Positions 1 to 9,571 of a DNA stretch of 64,000 nt are shown here, piece after piece. The stretch covers positions 372,001-436,000 of the forward strand of contig NZ_JAHUWH010000001.1 of assembly GCF_019219095.1 (NCBI RefSeq), written 5' to 3'. The notes beneath the pieces were generated by a model. The model was not told the DNA's origin and ran no database searches. It saw only the letters and a program-made list of their open reading frames with translations. A program made the position numbers and the translations under genes. The DNA comes from Acidovorax sp. sic0104 (lineage in GTDB: Bacteria; Pseudomonadota; Gammaproteobacteria; Burkholderiales; Burkholderiaceae_C). The number at the start of each line of letters is the position of its first letter. The stretch's first letter is position 1.

Positions 1-86
1 ATGCACCGGCATGATGGTCTCCAGCGAAACTTGCTCCTAGAATTTCCCTCAGTTGCAGATCCCATAAGGCTTAAAGAAGGCTCAAC

Positions 87-296
87 GTGCACCAGGGAAA
101 AACAGAATCCTCGTCCGCGCAACCATTGGTGTATTTCGATATTTCAGAAATACACCTCAGCGTGGGCAGCACGAACATTTACCCCTCGTACCAGACGGGT
201 CCGGGATTGAAGAACCGCCCCCTCATAACGCCAGAAGAATTGAATGCCTTGCGGGAGATTTTCGAGATGATTTCCGATTCGCCTACCGGCGAATGA
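87..296 (+). CDS. Small hypothetical protein (69 aa)
   Basis: A GTG start is preceded at 7 bases by an AAGAAGG ribosome binding site, which is the main reason to believe this frame. The product is 69 aa, soluble, with a C-terminal amphipathic stretch rich in Glu and Leu and no recognised domain. It lies 48 bases upstream of a second small gene on the same strand, so the two may form one transcript. Base composition is less GC-rich than the genes to the right. The function is unknown, and it could be spurious. Confidence 0.35.
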   Translation: MHQGKTESSSAQPLVYFDISEIHLSVGSTNIYPSYQTGPGLKNRPLITPEELNALREIFEMISDSPTGE

Positions 297-344
297 ACCC
301 ATCCAATCATTTGTTTTTCTCAGCCCAACCAAAGAGATCCAGAA

Positions 345-788
345 ATGTCTTCCCAGCCCATCCTCTACAGCAGCCTGGATCGCCCGCTCATTGATGTTCC
401 GATGGAAGATCAGTCCGAGAGTGCATGGGATGAATTTCAAGAACTGATGTCGCTTCCCACCGTTGCTGCGCCCATGGTCAATATTGAACCGATGCCTGTA
501 ACCCTGCATGCCTTGCTTCAATATTGCCAACTGCATGGCCGGCTATACCCCAATCCTCAGGAATGGGCGGATCTTTACTCCCTGATGGAAGACATATCGA
601 ATGGGCACGTGACCATGCCGCCCCCGCCGCCCGTGAGCAATCTTTCATGGTCCACCATTTCACCGCGCACAAAACGTATGTGCTTCCATGCGCATATCGA
701 GTGGTTTCATCAGTGCAATCTGCTCGACTCCGCCTCAGACTTCCTGGTCAATCTTCAGGAGTCGCAGTGGGTACACATGGAGAAATAA
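345..788 (+). CDS. Hypothetical protein (147 aa), low GC
   Basis: This 147-aa acidic protein has no membrane segment or signal peptide. A run of five prolines sits near residue 93, and the rest looks mixed helical with several Trp, His and Cys residues in the C-terminal third. I do not recognise a family. The start follows a weak purine-rich stretch (AAAGAGATCC). The gene is visibly lower in GC than its surroundings, suggesting transfer or an accessory role. It converges on the LuxR-type regulator, with only 14 bases between the two stops. Confidence 0.55.
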   Translation: MSSQPILYSSLDRPLIDVPMEDQSESAWDEFQELMSLPTVAAPMVNIEPMPVTLHALLQYCQLHGRLYPNPQEWADLYSLMEDISNGHVTMPPPPPVSNLSWSTISPRTKRMCFHAHIEWFHQCNLLDSASDFLVNLQESQWVHMEK

Positions 789-802
789 TCCGGGTATTTC
801 AA

Positions 803-1432
803 TCATCCAACGGCCATTTGCGCATCGAATCGCTCCGCATATCTGGCAATTTCCACGGCGTTATGCAACCCGAGTTTTGTCATCATCTTGTAGCGATGGG
901 TGCGCACTGTGGTGATGCTGATCGATAAAGCCTTGGCGATGCGCTTGTTGCAGCAGCCCTGTCGGACCAGCTCCATGATTTCCCGCTCGCGAGGGGTGAT
1001 GGAAACAGGCTGCGCGGGAGCTTCGACACCCGTTTCGTCCACCAGCTGAAGCCGCAGAGGCTCCAAACGCAAGCGCCCTTCCTGCTCAAAAACCTCTATC
1101 CAGCGAAGAATCTCCCCTGGGTGGCCATCACAGCCAAGGACTTCCGTCAGCGGCCAGTCGGGATAAGCGTTGCCAAAAGCTCTGACCGAATCGACGATCA
1201 CCAGCACCCTGTGCGCGGGAGCCAGTGAGGCAACCATCTTCCAGTCCTGCGGGCGCCCGGATACATCGGCGATGACAAGGTCTGGTTTTCCGTCCCGCAC
1301 CAGACGCGAGAGTTCTTCCCAGGAGCCATTGCCGCACAGCACCATGTGCTCCGCCGTGTTTCGCAGCAACTGTCCAATGCCGTGACGTGCATAGGAGTTG
1401 CTTGTGGAAACCAGGATTTTCAAAGGGTTCAT
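803..1432 (-). CDS. LuxR/NarL-type regulator with degenerate receiver
   Basis: A 209-aa protein with an N-terminal receiver-like fold (residues ~4-110) and a C-terminal LuxR-type helix-turn-helix (residues ~140-205; ITPREREIMELV, then NKRIAKALSISITTVRTH). The usual acidic pair after the first strand is replaced by Ser/Thr (ILVSTSNSY), while a possible phosphoacceptor remains (LVIADVSG). It may therefore work without phosphorylation or respond to another signal. No kinase gene is adjacent. The ATG at 1432 was chosen because the receiver-like domain starts there; longer readings run into the oppositely oriented regulator. It is divergent from that regulator, sharing a 78-base promoter region. 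Confidence 0.8.
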   Translation of the reverse strand: MNPLKILVSTSNSYARHGIGQLLRNTAEHMVLCGNGSWEELSRLVRDGKPDLVIADVSGRPQDWKMVASLAPAHRVLVIVDSVRAFGNAYPDWPLTEVLGCDGHPGEILRWIEVFEQEGRLRLEPLRLQLVDETGVEAPAQPVSITPREREIMELVRQGCCNKRIAKALSISITTVRTHRYKMMTKLGLHNAVEIARYAERFDAQMAVG

Positions 1433-1510
1433 CGTTCGTACCAACTCAGGGCTGTTCCCTGATATGTTGCAATTTGTAGGTAACTCACTGTAAAAAGGAC
1501 CCCGTTCTTC
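1433..1510. promoter_or_regulatory. Divergent promoter region, LuxR regulator / BTAD-ATPase regulator
   Basis: This 78-base AT-richer interval separates two divergently transcribed regulators and must hold both promoters. An AAAGGA ribosome-binding-like sequence precedes the start at 1511. No operator was identified with confidence. Confidence 0.45.
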
Positions 1511-4500
1511 ATGCATCCCAAAACCGTTGCACAACCGTCTCCAGCGGCAGGTGAGCAGCTTTTTCTGTTTGGGACTCCTCGCCTTGTCGCCGCAGGCTCC
1601 GATGTGGTGAGGGTTCTCGAATGGAGAGGAGACACCGCCTTGCTCGGGGTGATTGCCAGCCAACGGGGGTGGCTTTCCCGGGAGGCGTTGGCTCGCCAGA
1701 TTCGCCCGGACGTGCCCGTGCCACGTGCAAAGTCCTATCTGCGGGGTCTCCTGCACAGGCTGCGCGCACAGCTACCGGATCTGGCTTCATTGGAGATCGA
1801 GGCCGATCGCATCCGGTGGACCGGCTACTGCGATGTGCGAGCCTTCCACCAGGCGATCGATTCCACGCAATGGCAGTCGGCCATCGAACACCACTGCGAC
1901 AACCTGGTCCACAACACTGGCCCCTGCGGCATACCTGCTCTGGATGACTGGTACTTCGATGAGCGCCTGCGCGTCCAGCAACGGCTGGGGACCGCCTTGC
2001 GCGCAGAAATTCTGCGCTTGCGCTCACCGCTGGTGGACAGTTCTCGCTTGATGCAGCAACTCGTGCGCGACGAGTGGCTGGATGACACCACCATGCGTTT
2101 TCTGCTGTCCCAGGCCGAGACGGCTTCTGAACGGCACCTGGCCACGGCCACCTATGCGCGCTATATGCAGGCCTTATCCCTCGAATCCACCCAGCAGGCG
2201 AGTCCTGACCTGCACGCCGCGTACGCCCGCATGTTGTCGTTGCCTGGAGTCAGCCAACCCCTTTCATCACCCTGGACAACGGAATCCCCCCAGCCCCCCG
2301 CCCCCCCACTGGCAAGCAGTGCGGAGAAGTCCACCTCGCAAGCCACCCCCACGCCGCGTGATCCACCCCAGCCGCTGCGCCTGCTGGGCCGCGAACGGGA
2401 AATGCAGGTGGTGGAGTCGCTGCTGGCCACGCCCGGTATCCGGTTGGTCAACATCCATGGCTTTGGAGGCGTCGGCAAGAGTCGACTTGCACGCCAGCTG
2501 TACCACGCCATCGCCCCGGCACCGCATGCAGAGATCATCTGGATGTCATTGCAGGACAAGGACGTTGCAGCGGAAGGATTGCTGCCGGTGCTGCGCCAGC
2601 ACCTGGGGCAACCAGCGTCCGAGACGGACACCGGCGACGACTGGATCCAGCATCGCCTTGCAGATGGCTCCAAGCTGCTGTTCCTGGACGGCCTGGATGT
2701 CACGCCCGCCACGCAACACGCCCTGCACAAGCTGCTCGCCGTATCGCGCGATCTGCGCCTTGTGGCCACCTCGCGCACGGTGCTGGGGCTTGCCGAGGAG
2801 CACCGCGTCACACTGCGAGGGCTGGAACACGGTGGCGCTGACTCGCCGGCCACACGGCTTTTCATGGAGCAGGCTGCCCGATTCGGGGCCGACACCGCAT
2901 CCATGGACCAAGCCACGGTGGGCCGCATCACAGCGCATCTCGAAGGCATTCCGCTGGCCATCGAATTGGCGGCAAGCTGGACCATGCTGCTGACGGTGCA
3001 GGACATTCAGGCCCAACTGGAGAAGAATGCCTCGCTGCTGGATTCGGGGCTGAGCGCCAACAGCGAGCGCACCATGGTGTCGATTGTTCGGGGTATCTGG
3101 GCCACGCTGACACAGCCTGAACGGGCTGCAATGACAGGCCTGGTCGTGCAGTCGGGCTCCCTGGATTTCGGAACTGCGCTGATTCTGGCCGATACACAGC
3201 CCAAGGTGCTTCTGAGTCTGGCCAACTACGCGCTCCTGCAGCGCGATGAAGGGGGAACCCTGCGGATCCCCCTTCTACTGCGGCAGCTCATCATTGCGAT
3301 CGCCGACCCGGAGGCGCTCCGTGCGGCACGAAGCCGGCACGCGCGCTACTACCTGGAGCGCTTGGCCAGCATCCCCGGCGTGAAGCTGGGTCAGATGCCC
3401 CGTGACCGGCTCAGTGCGATTCGCGCCATGTTCGATGACGTTGTCATCGCCTGGCGCTGGGCACTGGAGAGCGGTGCCATCGAATTGCTCCCCGCCGCCA
3501 CAGAGAACATGCTGGGCTTCCTGTTCGCAGAGTCCCGTTTTGAGCTGGCCCGCGATCTGGCGGCCAGCACTGTCGAGCGGCTGCCTGTTCAGCATCCGCT
3601 GTACCCGGTGTACTGCTCCTTCCAGGCGTTGGGCGCATTCCGCCTGGGGCGGATGGAAGAGGCAGCCACCGCCACCCAAAAGGGCCTGCAAAGCGATCCC
3701 CGGGGGGGTGCACTGGCTCTGTTGAGCCTGGCAGCCTCTCGGCTCGATCGCTTCTACGGGCGTCATGATTCCGCGCTCGCCCATGCCGAGGCTGCCCTGG
3801 CTGCCGCTCAAGACGGCGACGGGTTCATACGCCTGCGCGTGCGCGAGGACTACGCCATCTGCCACCTGACCTTTGGCAATGTCGAGAACGCAACACGCGA
3901 GCTGCTGCTGAACCTGGCAGCGGCCCGGGATCTGGCGGCCCCTTTTGTGGAAGGGCGTGCGCTCAGCCTGCTGGGGTCAGCCGCCGACGCTCAGAACGCT
4001 CACCAGGAAGCGCTGAACTACTACGACAGGGCGCTTGCGGTGTTTCACAAGCTGGAGGATGGCTACCAGATTGCCTACTGCCACCGCATCGCGAGCTATG
4101 CCCATGCCAACCTCGGCAACACCGATCAGCAATTGCGCGAGGCACAGCTTGCACTGCAGGGATTTCGCAACGGCGGCCATGTCCACGAACTCAGCGAAAG
4201 CCTGTACGCCCTGGCCATGGCTCAGCACCGTGCGGGAGAACTGCAAGCCGCCTTCGCCAACTGCAAGGAGGCACTGGGCACGGCACTGAAGTTCCATCGC
4301 GTGCCCTCGGCCCTGCGCTGCATCTGGGCATTGGGCATGATGCTCCTGCCCACCCACCGGGACACAGCCATGGTTGCGATGCGCTTTGCGTTCAACCACC
4401 CAGCGCTGCGCCAGATCGACAAGGCCTACATCCTGCGCCACCTGGGGCAGATGAACGTGACGCTCGATGAAGTCGCGCCCGGCAGTGCCCACATGCCGCC

Positions 4501-4585
4501 GCTGGACCTGTCAGGCGCTATACAGATTCTGCTGACAGCCGATGTCCGCACCGATTGGAGCACCTTGCTGCCCCAAGCCTCCTGA
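1511..4585 (+). CDS. BTAD/NB-ARC/TPR giant transcriptional regulator
   Basis: A 1024-aa protein with the order seen in AfsR/SARP- and MalT-like STAND regulators: an N-terminal winged helix (~15-90), a BTAD-like helical domain (~100-250), a proline-rich linker (~255-285), an NB-ARC/AAA-type NTPase and a long TPR-like C-terminus (~600-960). The P-loop is GFGGVGKSRLA (~316), Walker B is LLFLDGLD (~387), a sensor motif VATSR follows (~417), and GIPLAIELAASW (~478) marks the NB-ARC GxP region. Such proteins are ATP-switched transcription activators that sense ligands or protein partners. The neighbouring paralog at 6433 shares the whole architecture. The target genes are not obvious; they may lie left of the window. 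Confidence 0.85.
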   Translation: MHPKTVAQPSPAAGEQLFLFGTPRLVAAGSDVVRVLEWRGDTALLGVIASQRGWLSREALARQIRPDVPVPRAKSYLRGLLHRLRAQLPDLASLEIEADRIRWTGYCDVRAFHQAIDSTQWQSAIEHHCDNLVHNTGPCGIPALDDWYFDERLRVQQRLGTALRAEILRLRSPLVDSSRLMQQLVRDEWLDDTTMRFLLSQAETASERHLATATYARYMQALSLESTQQASPDLHAAYARMLSLPGVSQPLSSPWTTESPQPPAPPLASSAEKSTSQATPTPRDPPQPLRLLGREREMQVVESLLATPGIRLVNIHGFGGVGKSRLARQLYHAIAPAPHAEIIWMSLQDKDVAAEGLLPVLRQHLGQPASETDTGDDWIQHRLADGSKLLFLDGLDVTPATQHALHKLLAVSRDLRLVATSRTVLGLAEEHRVTLRGLEHGGADSPATRLFMEQAARFGADTASMDQATVGRITAHLEGIPLAIELAASWTMLLTVQDIQAQLEKNASLLDSGLSANSERTMVSIVRGIWATLTQPERAAMTGLVVQSGSLDFGTALILADTQPKVLLSLANYALLQRDEGGTLRIPLLLRQLIIAIADPEALRAARSRHARYYLERLASIPGVKLGQMPRDRLSAIRAMFDDVVIAWRWALESGAIELLPAATENMLGFLFAESRFELARDLAASTVERLPVQHPLYPVYCSFQALGAFRLGRMEEAATATQKGLQSDPRGGALALLSLAASRLDRFYGRHDSALAHAEAALAAAQDGDGFIRLRVREDYAICHLTFGNVENATRELLLNLAAARDLAAPFVEGRALSLLGSAADAQNAHQEALNYYDRALAVFHKLEDGYQIAYCHRIASYAHANLGNTDQQLREAQLALQGFRNGGHVHELSESLYALAMAQHRAGELQAAFANCKEALGTALKFHRVPSALRCIWALGMMLLPTHRDTAMVAMRFAFNHPALRQIDKAYILRHLGQMNVTLDEVAPGSAHMPPLDLSGAIQILLTADVRTDWSTLLPQAS

Positions 4586-4627
4586 TCTGCCTTCAGGCTG
4601 CGGGACGGCGACGCGGTGCGGATCCCT

Positions 4628-5920
4628 TCAAGACTGCACGCGGGGCCGGGATTCCGGAAGGTGCCGGATGGCCATCAGGCTCAACAACGCCGCGAGGGTC
4701 ACGTAGTAAGCAGGCGCCAGCGGGTCCTGCAGGGCCTCGCCCAGCCACGCGAACACGAATTGAGACGTGGCTCCGAAAAGTGCCAGGCCGCAGCCATAGA
4801 CGATGGACACACCGGTCGCGCGCGATTCCCGTGGCAGAAGCTCGGGAACCGTGATCAGGCAGGCCGTGCCGTACGCCGCCGTCAGCCCTGCCACCACGGC
4901 CGCGGCAAGGAACATCGTGGCGGCGCCCGGCACGGCATTGAGTCCCCAGAAGAGCGGCACCGCCAGCAACGCCAGCAGGGCACACGGCACCCACATGATG
5001 CGTTTGCGGCCCCAGCGGTCGCACAGGACTCCTGCAACCAGGGCCCCCACCACAGTGGCAATACCTGCCACCAACACGCTGGCCTGGCCCAACGCCGCTG
5101 GCACCAGTTGCTGCCTGATGGCGTAGGTCGCCATGAACTGCACGACCTGCGTACTCACCACCGCCCCCATCATGGCCAACAGGCCCCATGCGAGCAGGCG
5201 CCTGTGCCGGCGCAATCCACCGGCCAACGTGGCCAGATATCCAGCCTTGCGGGTCGTCGCATGCCAACCTTCAGGTAGCTGGCGCCGGATGATGATCGCC
5301 ACCGGGATCAGGGCCAACCCCACCATGAAGGGGATGCGCCAGCCCCAAGCTCCCAGTTGAGCTGGCGTGAGCAGTGCCGTGACCGTGACCCCGACGGCCC
5401 CCCCAAGGCCAATAGCCATGCCCTGGCTGGCCAATTGCCAGCTCGCGTACAGCCCGCGCCGACGCACAGGGCTCGCTTCGATCAACAGAGCCGTCGCAGG
5501 GCCCACCTCTCCTCCTAGCGCAAACCCCTGCATCAGGCGGCACACCACCAGCAGCACCGGCGCAGCGAGCCCAATTTCGGCATGCCCTGGGCAAATGGCA
5601 ATGCCCAGGGTTCCGACAGTCATGAGAACAACGGTCAGCATCAACGCCGCACGCCGGCCCCTGATGTCGGCATACGCCCCCACGATCAGCCCCCCCAGAG
5701 GCCGCGCCACAAAACCCAGGCCGAACGTGATGACCGCGGCCAGCAGGTTGCCAAACTCTGACTCGATGGGGAAGAAATGCCGCCCGATATGAACAGCAAA
5801 GAACGAATAGACAACGAAATCGTAGAACTCGATGGTGTTGCCCGCTACGGCTGCAGCGGCAACTTTCCAAGGTGCAAGAGTACGCGGGGTTTGAGACAGA
5901 GGGATGGACTGGGAAAGCAT
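4628..5920 (-). CDS. MFS transporter, MHS (metabolite:H+ symporter) family
   Basis: A 430-aa polytopic inner-membrane protein with about 12 hydrophobic segments. The N-terminal signature NTIEFYDFVVYSFFAVHI is typical of the metabolite:proton symporters (citrate, proline/betaine, alpha-ketoglutarate and shikimate carriers). Conserved loop motifs include RPLGGLIVGAYADIRGRR between segments 2 and 3 and GEVGPATALLIE. The substrate cannot be read from the sequence; an organic acid is likely. The ATG at 5920 puts the N-terminus just ahead of the first segment; upstream in-frame codons would add a poorly conserved 67-aa extension. It sits between the two paralogous BTAD-ATPase regulators and is a candidate target of one of them. 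Confidence 0.85.
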   Translation of the reverse strand: MLSQSIPLSQTPRTLAPWKVAAAAVAGNTIEFYDFVVYSFFAVHIGRHFFPIESEFGNLLAAVITFGLGFVARPLGGLIVGAYADIRGRRAALMLTVVLMTVGTLGIAICPGHAEIGLAAPVLLVVCRLMQGFALGGEVGPATALLIEASPVRRRGLYASWQLASQGMAIGLGGAVGVTVTALLTPAQLGAWGWRIPFMVGLALIPVAIIIRRQLPEGWHATTRKAGYLATLAGGLRRHRRLLAWGLLAMMGAVVSTQVVQFMATYAIRQQLVPAALGQASVLVAGIATVVGALVAGVLCDRWGRKRIMWVPCALLALLAVPLFWGLNAVPGAATMFLAAAVVAGLTAAYGTACLITVPELLPRESRATGVSIVYGCGLALFGATSQFVFAWLGEALQDPLAPAYYVTLAALLSLMAIRHLPESRPRVQS

Positions 5921-6432
5921 GGCGTCTTGCGTCTGGCCAAGATCGGCCAGGGGAGAAGGAAAAGAGTCAGAAGCGCGAATGGCTGATGGCCAAGCAAGAA
6001 GGTGGCCTGCCTTGGTTGCAATGAAGCATCGACACCTCAGCCGAGGGATGCTTGCGGGCGCCGCTGCAAGACCACGACTGTAGAAGCACCCCGCAGGCCC
6101 CAACCCCTGCCCGGGCGACATATCGGCGAAAAGTGTTGAATAGTTGGCATTCGCCCGTCCATTGTTACCAGATGTTTTTTACTTCATCGTCGCACAGGCG
6201 TCTAATCGGCCACGTGGCGTCACAACAACGTCCCAATGCTCCCAGAAGGTCCCGACACAGTGCGAGATGGTGCGGGCCGCGGGCCCCCCCGTGCGCAAAC
6301 CGCTTTCAGCCGCCGTCTTCAACGGCGCCTTCGCCAGCACGCCCCCCGGTGGCCCCCAAAGAGACCCCATCGCCTTTCAGACTCCTGGCCGCAGGTGCAA
6401 GCGGCTGGCTTTTTCAGTATGGTTGCCAAGAC
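5921..6432. other. 512-base intergenic region, divergent promoters
   Basis: This lies between the minus-strand MHS transporter and the plus-strand regulator starting at 6433. The frame of that regulator is open throughout, but the paralog alignment places the real start at 6433, so I treat this as non-coding. An AT-richer patch at about 6130-6190 is the best place for the regulator's promoter. No repeat or RNA gene is seen. Confidence 0.4.
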
Positions 6433-9400
6433 ATGTCGGACTATCTATTCCTGTTTGCAAACCCCCGCCTGCGGTACACCGGATTTCCCGGGGATGAGCA
6501 ACGCCCAGCGTGGAGCCGTCAGACCGCACTCATGGTCTATCTGGCCAGCCAGCCAGGCTGGCACTCGCGCTCATCCATTGCTGAGCTGTTCCGCCCCGAA
6601 GCGAATTCCAAGGATGCAGCCGCCTATGTGCGCAGGCTGCTCCACCGCCTGGGCACTGAGTATCCCCAGCTCACGGCACTGACCGAACATGCCGGCATGC
6701 TGCGCTGGACAGGCGGCAGTGATGTCGCGGACTTCCATGCGGCATTGCAGGCTGGCGATCTGGAGTCCGCCCTTCAACTCCAGCACGCTCCGTTCCTGGA
6801 CGCCATGCCCACAACCGGCATGGCCCAGTTCGACCAATGGATCGCAGATCTGCGCAGGCAACTGAGCAGCGACCTGGACCATGCACTCGTGCAGGCCATC
6901 TCACGTGGCGACCCGGCCACTGAAGAGCAGCGCGCCCGGTGGATTCGCCACCTGGGGGAGCGGGCCATGCGCAACGAAGGTATCGCGCAGTTTCTCCTGG
7001 CGCAGGCTCGAACGCCGCAGGAGTCGGCCACGGCCACACTCGCGTTCGAGAATCTCCAGCACCATCTCGCAACGCAGTACGGGCAGCGGCCTACCGAAGC
7101 TTCACTGGAACAGTACAAGGTGGTCAAGGCCCTGACAGGCACAGGACTTCCCCTGCCGAACCACGACAACGATGCCGCGCCGCAACAACAGCCCAAGGCC
7201 TCGGTGGAAGAAACCAAGCCGGTATCTGCAGGCCCAGGCCATGACCACACGCCGGTACGGCAAGGACTACAGATCGGGGGGAGAGAGTCCGAACTTGCGC
7301 GCCTCGACGCCCTGCTGCGCAACCCTGCCCAGCGCCTGATTTCCATCGTGGGCATGGGCGGCATGGGCAAGACCTGGCTGGCACGGGCACTGCACCAGCA
7401 AACCCGGACATCGTCGCAAGGGGCCGTGGAATGGGTGGATCTCATCACTGTCCGATCACGCAGCGAAATGTTGGCGGCGATTGCCAGCGCTGTGGGAATG
7501 GCGTCCCGGCAAGGCTCTCTGGAGAGCCAATTGCTGTATTGGCTGAAGGCACGCAATACCGTGCTGTTCCTGGATAATTTCGAACAATTGCTGAACGACA
7601 GGGATGTGCTCGATACGCTGCTCGACGGCGCACCGGGCCTGCGTTTCGTGGTGACCTCGCGGCGCCCGCTGTTGCTGCCCAGCGAGCAGCTCTTTCAGTT
7701 GCAGGGACTGGAGTGGAGCGGCAATGCTGCCCCGGCATTTCGCCTCTTCAAGCACCACGCGGACCGCGCGGGCAGCCCTGTGGAGGAAAACACCCGCGAC
7801 ATCGAGGCCGTGCTCAACCACCTGGAAGGCATGCCGCTGGCCATCGAAGTGGCCGCTGCCTGGATGCCTCTGCTCTCCCCTGCAGAAATACTGCGCCAGC
7901 TCAAGCAGGACCCGGCCATGATCGACGCAGCCGCAGAGCCGCAGGCGGAAGGCCGCGGCATCGGGGCCGTTCTGCGCACCACCTGGGCTCAGATGGGCAC
8001 TGGAGAAAAACAGGCCATGGTGGCCATGTCCAGCGTACGGGGCACGATGGACTGGGAAGCGGCCCAGGCACTCGTGCACCCGGACCCGACAGCGCTGCTG
8101 CGACTTGCATCTGCGCTGGTGCTGCGCCGCGATGGCAGCGGACGCTACGCGCTGCATCCATTGTTTCGGGAGTTCGTGGAGAAAAATGCCGCACCGGCCA
8201 TGCTCGCCGATGCCCATGAACGCCATGCCCGGCACTTCATGCAGCGAATCTCCAGCCTGCCGCTGCCAGCGCCCGGCGCGCACGACGCGGACTATTTGCG
8301 CCAGCATGGGCCGTACATCCCGGACTTCATCCAGGCTTGGCAGCATTGTGTCGAGCACAACAACATCGACTCCCTGGCCCGGGCCTTTCCGGGCCTGGCA
8401 GAACTGCTGATGCTGGCCCGTCGTTTCGAAGAAGCCATGGAGCTGTGCAAGTTCACCACCAACGTCCTGGGGGTCAAGGCGCCCATTTCGGCACCCGTCG
8501 CAGCACTGCACGCCGCTTCGGCGTTTCGCGCAGGGCGCATGGGGGAAGCAGCAGACGTCGCGATTGCGGGCTTGCAGCGCGCCTGCAATCCATCGACCCG
8601 GGCTCGCCTCTACACCTGTCTCTCCAGCGTGCACTGGTTCCACGGCCAGTACGAAGAGGCACTCATGCTGGCCAATCTGGCCAACGAATCCCTCGCGGAA
8701 CCCGATGTGGTCACGACCGTCCAGGTCCGCGAGCAGTTGGCTTTGTGCCACTACGCCACGGGAGAACTGGACAAGGCAGCACACTACCTGCAGGCCAACC
8801 TGTCGATGGCGGCATTGCATGGAGCGGAACAACTGGAAGGGCGAACACTCAGCCTGCTGGGCGTCGTCACCACGGCCGACGACCGCGGCGACGACGCGCT
8901 TCCCCTGTTCCGCAGGGCACTGGCCATCTTCGAGGATGTGAACGACACCATCGAGATCGGATACTGCCTTCGTGCAATGAGCTACGCCTACTATCGAACG
9001 CAAAGGTTCGACCTTCAGATGGAGTCCGCGCGCAAGGCGCTGGAAATCTTCGAGCGCGCTGGCTACTACCACGAGACAGGAGAAGCCCTGTTCGCCGTCA
9101 CCACGGCACTTCACGCCAGCGGGGATCTGCACGGGGCCAAGGCCATGTGCGAGAAAGCGCTGGCGCACTGCCGTGCGGTAGGCAATATTCCCGCCGCCAT
9201 GCGCTGCATCGGCGCGCTGGGCATATTCATCATGCAGCCGCCCGGCAAAGGTCTGGACTATGCGCAGAACGAGGCCGTGAACGGCCTGGTTTCACAGCGG
9301 ATCAACGGCCTTTCCATCGTGCTGTTTGCGGTGCAACATCCAAGCTTTCGCAAACGCGACCGGCTGATCTACGAACGCCTGCTGCAGGCGCTTCATGTCT

Positions 9401-9531
9401 GCGACGCCGAACGCGCCGTCGCAGCAAAAATGGCCATGCAACGATCTTTCGAATCTCTGTGTACGGAACTGCAGCAGGCAGGCAGCCATGAGGCCCTGGC
9501 AGCGGGTCATGGCACCTTCTCTTCCAGGTGA
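6433..9531 (+). CDS. BTAD/NB-ARC/TPR giant transcriptional regulator, paralog
   Basis: A 1032-aa protein colinear with the regulator at 1511: winged helix (~10-75; YLFLFANPRL aligns with QLFLFGTPRL of the paralog), BTAD-like domain (~85-240), NTPase (P-loop GMGGMGKTWLA at ~306, Walker B VLFLDNFEQLL at ~376, VVTSRRPL, then GMPLAIEVAAAW at ~466) and C-terminal TPR-like repeats. The start at 6433 is set by this alignment; there is no clear ribosome binding site. The tandem pair probably arose by duplication and has diverged strongly, so the two likely read different signals. Which promoters it acts on is unknown. Confidence 0.85.
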   Translation: MSDYLFLFANPRLRYTGFPGDEQRPAWSRQTALMVYLASQPGWHSRSSIAELFRPEANSKDAAAYVRRLLHRLGTEYPQLTALTEHAGMLRWTGGSDVADFHAALQAGDLESALQLQHAPFLDAMPTTGMAQFDQWIADLRRQLSSDLDHALVQAISRGDPATEEQRARWIRHLGERAMRNEGIAQFLLAQARTPQESATATLAFENLQHHLATQYGQRPTEASLEQYKVVKALTGTGLPLPNHDNDAAPQQQPKASVEETKPVSAGPGHDHTPVRQGLQIGGRESELARLDALLRNPAQRLISIVGMGGMGKTWLARALHQQTRTSSQGAVEWVDLITVRSRSEMLAAIASAVGMASRQGSLESQLLYWLKARNTVLFLDNFEQLLNDRDVLDTLLDGAPGLRFVVTSRRPLLLPSEQLFQLQGLEWSGNAAPAFRLFKHHADRAGSPVEENTRDIEAVLNHLEGMPLAIEVAAAWMPLLSPAEILRQLKQDPAMIDAAAEPQAEGRGIGAVLRTTWAQMGTGEKQAMVAMSSVRGTMDWEAAQALVHPDPTALLRLASALVLRRDGSGRYALHPLFREFVEKNAAPAMLADAHERHARHFMQRISSLPLPAPGAHDADYLRQHGPYIPDFIQAWQHCVEHNNIDSLARAFPGLAELLMLARRFEEAMELCKFTTNVLGVKAPISAPVAALHAASAFRAGRMGEAADVAIAGLQRACNPSTRARLYTCLSSVHWFHGQYEEALMLANLANESLAEPDVVTTVQVREQLALCHYATGELDKAAHYLQANLSMAALHGAEQLEGRTLSLLGVVTTADDRGDDALPLFRRALAIFEDVNDTIEIGYCLRAMSYAYYRTQRFDLQMESARKALEIFERAGYYHETGEALFAVTTALHASGDLHGAKAMCEKALAHCRAVGNIPAAMRCIGALGIFIMQPPGKGLDYAQNEAVNGLVSQRINGLSIVLFAVQHPSFRKRDRLIYERLLQALHVCDAERAVAAKMAMQRSFESLCTELQQAGSHEALAAGHGTFSSR

Positions 9532-9571
9532 ACGCGCTCCAACGCGATCCCTGGGAGATCACCAACACGTT

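Noticed and set aside
6052-6432. N-terminal extension of the second BTAD-ATPase regulator
   Set aside because: Alignment with the paralog places the domain start at MSDYLFLF (6433); the extension is Pro/Arg-rich and unlike a folded domain.
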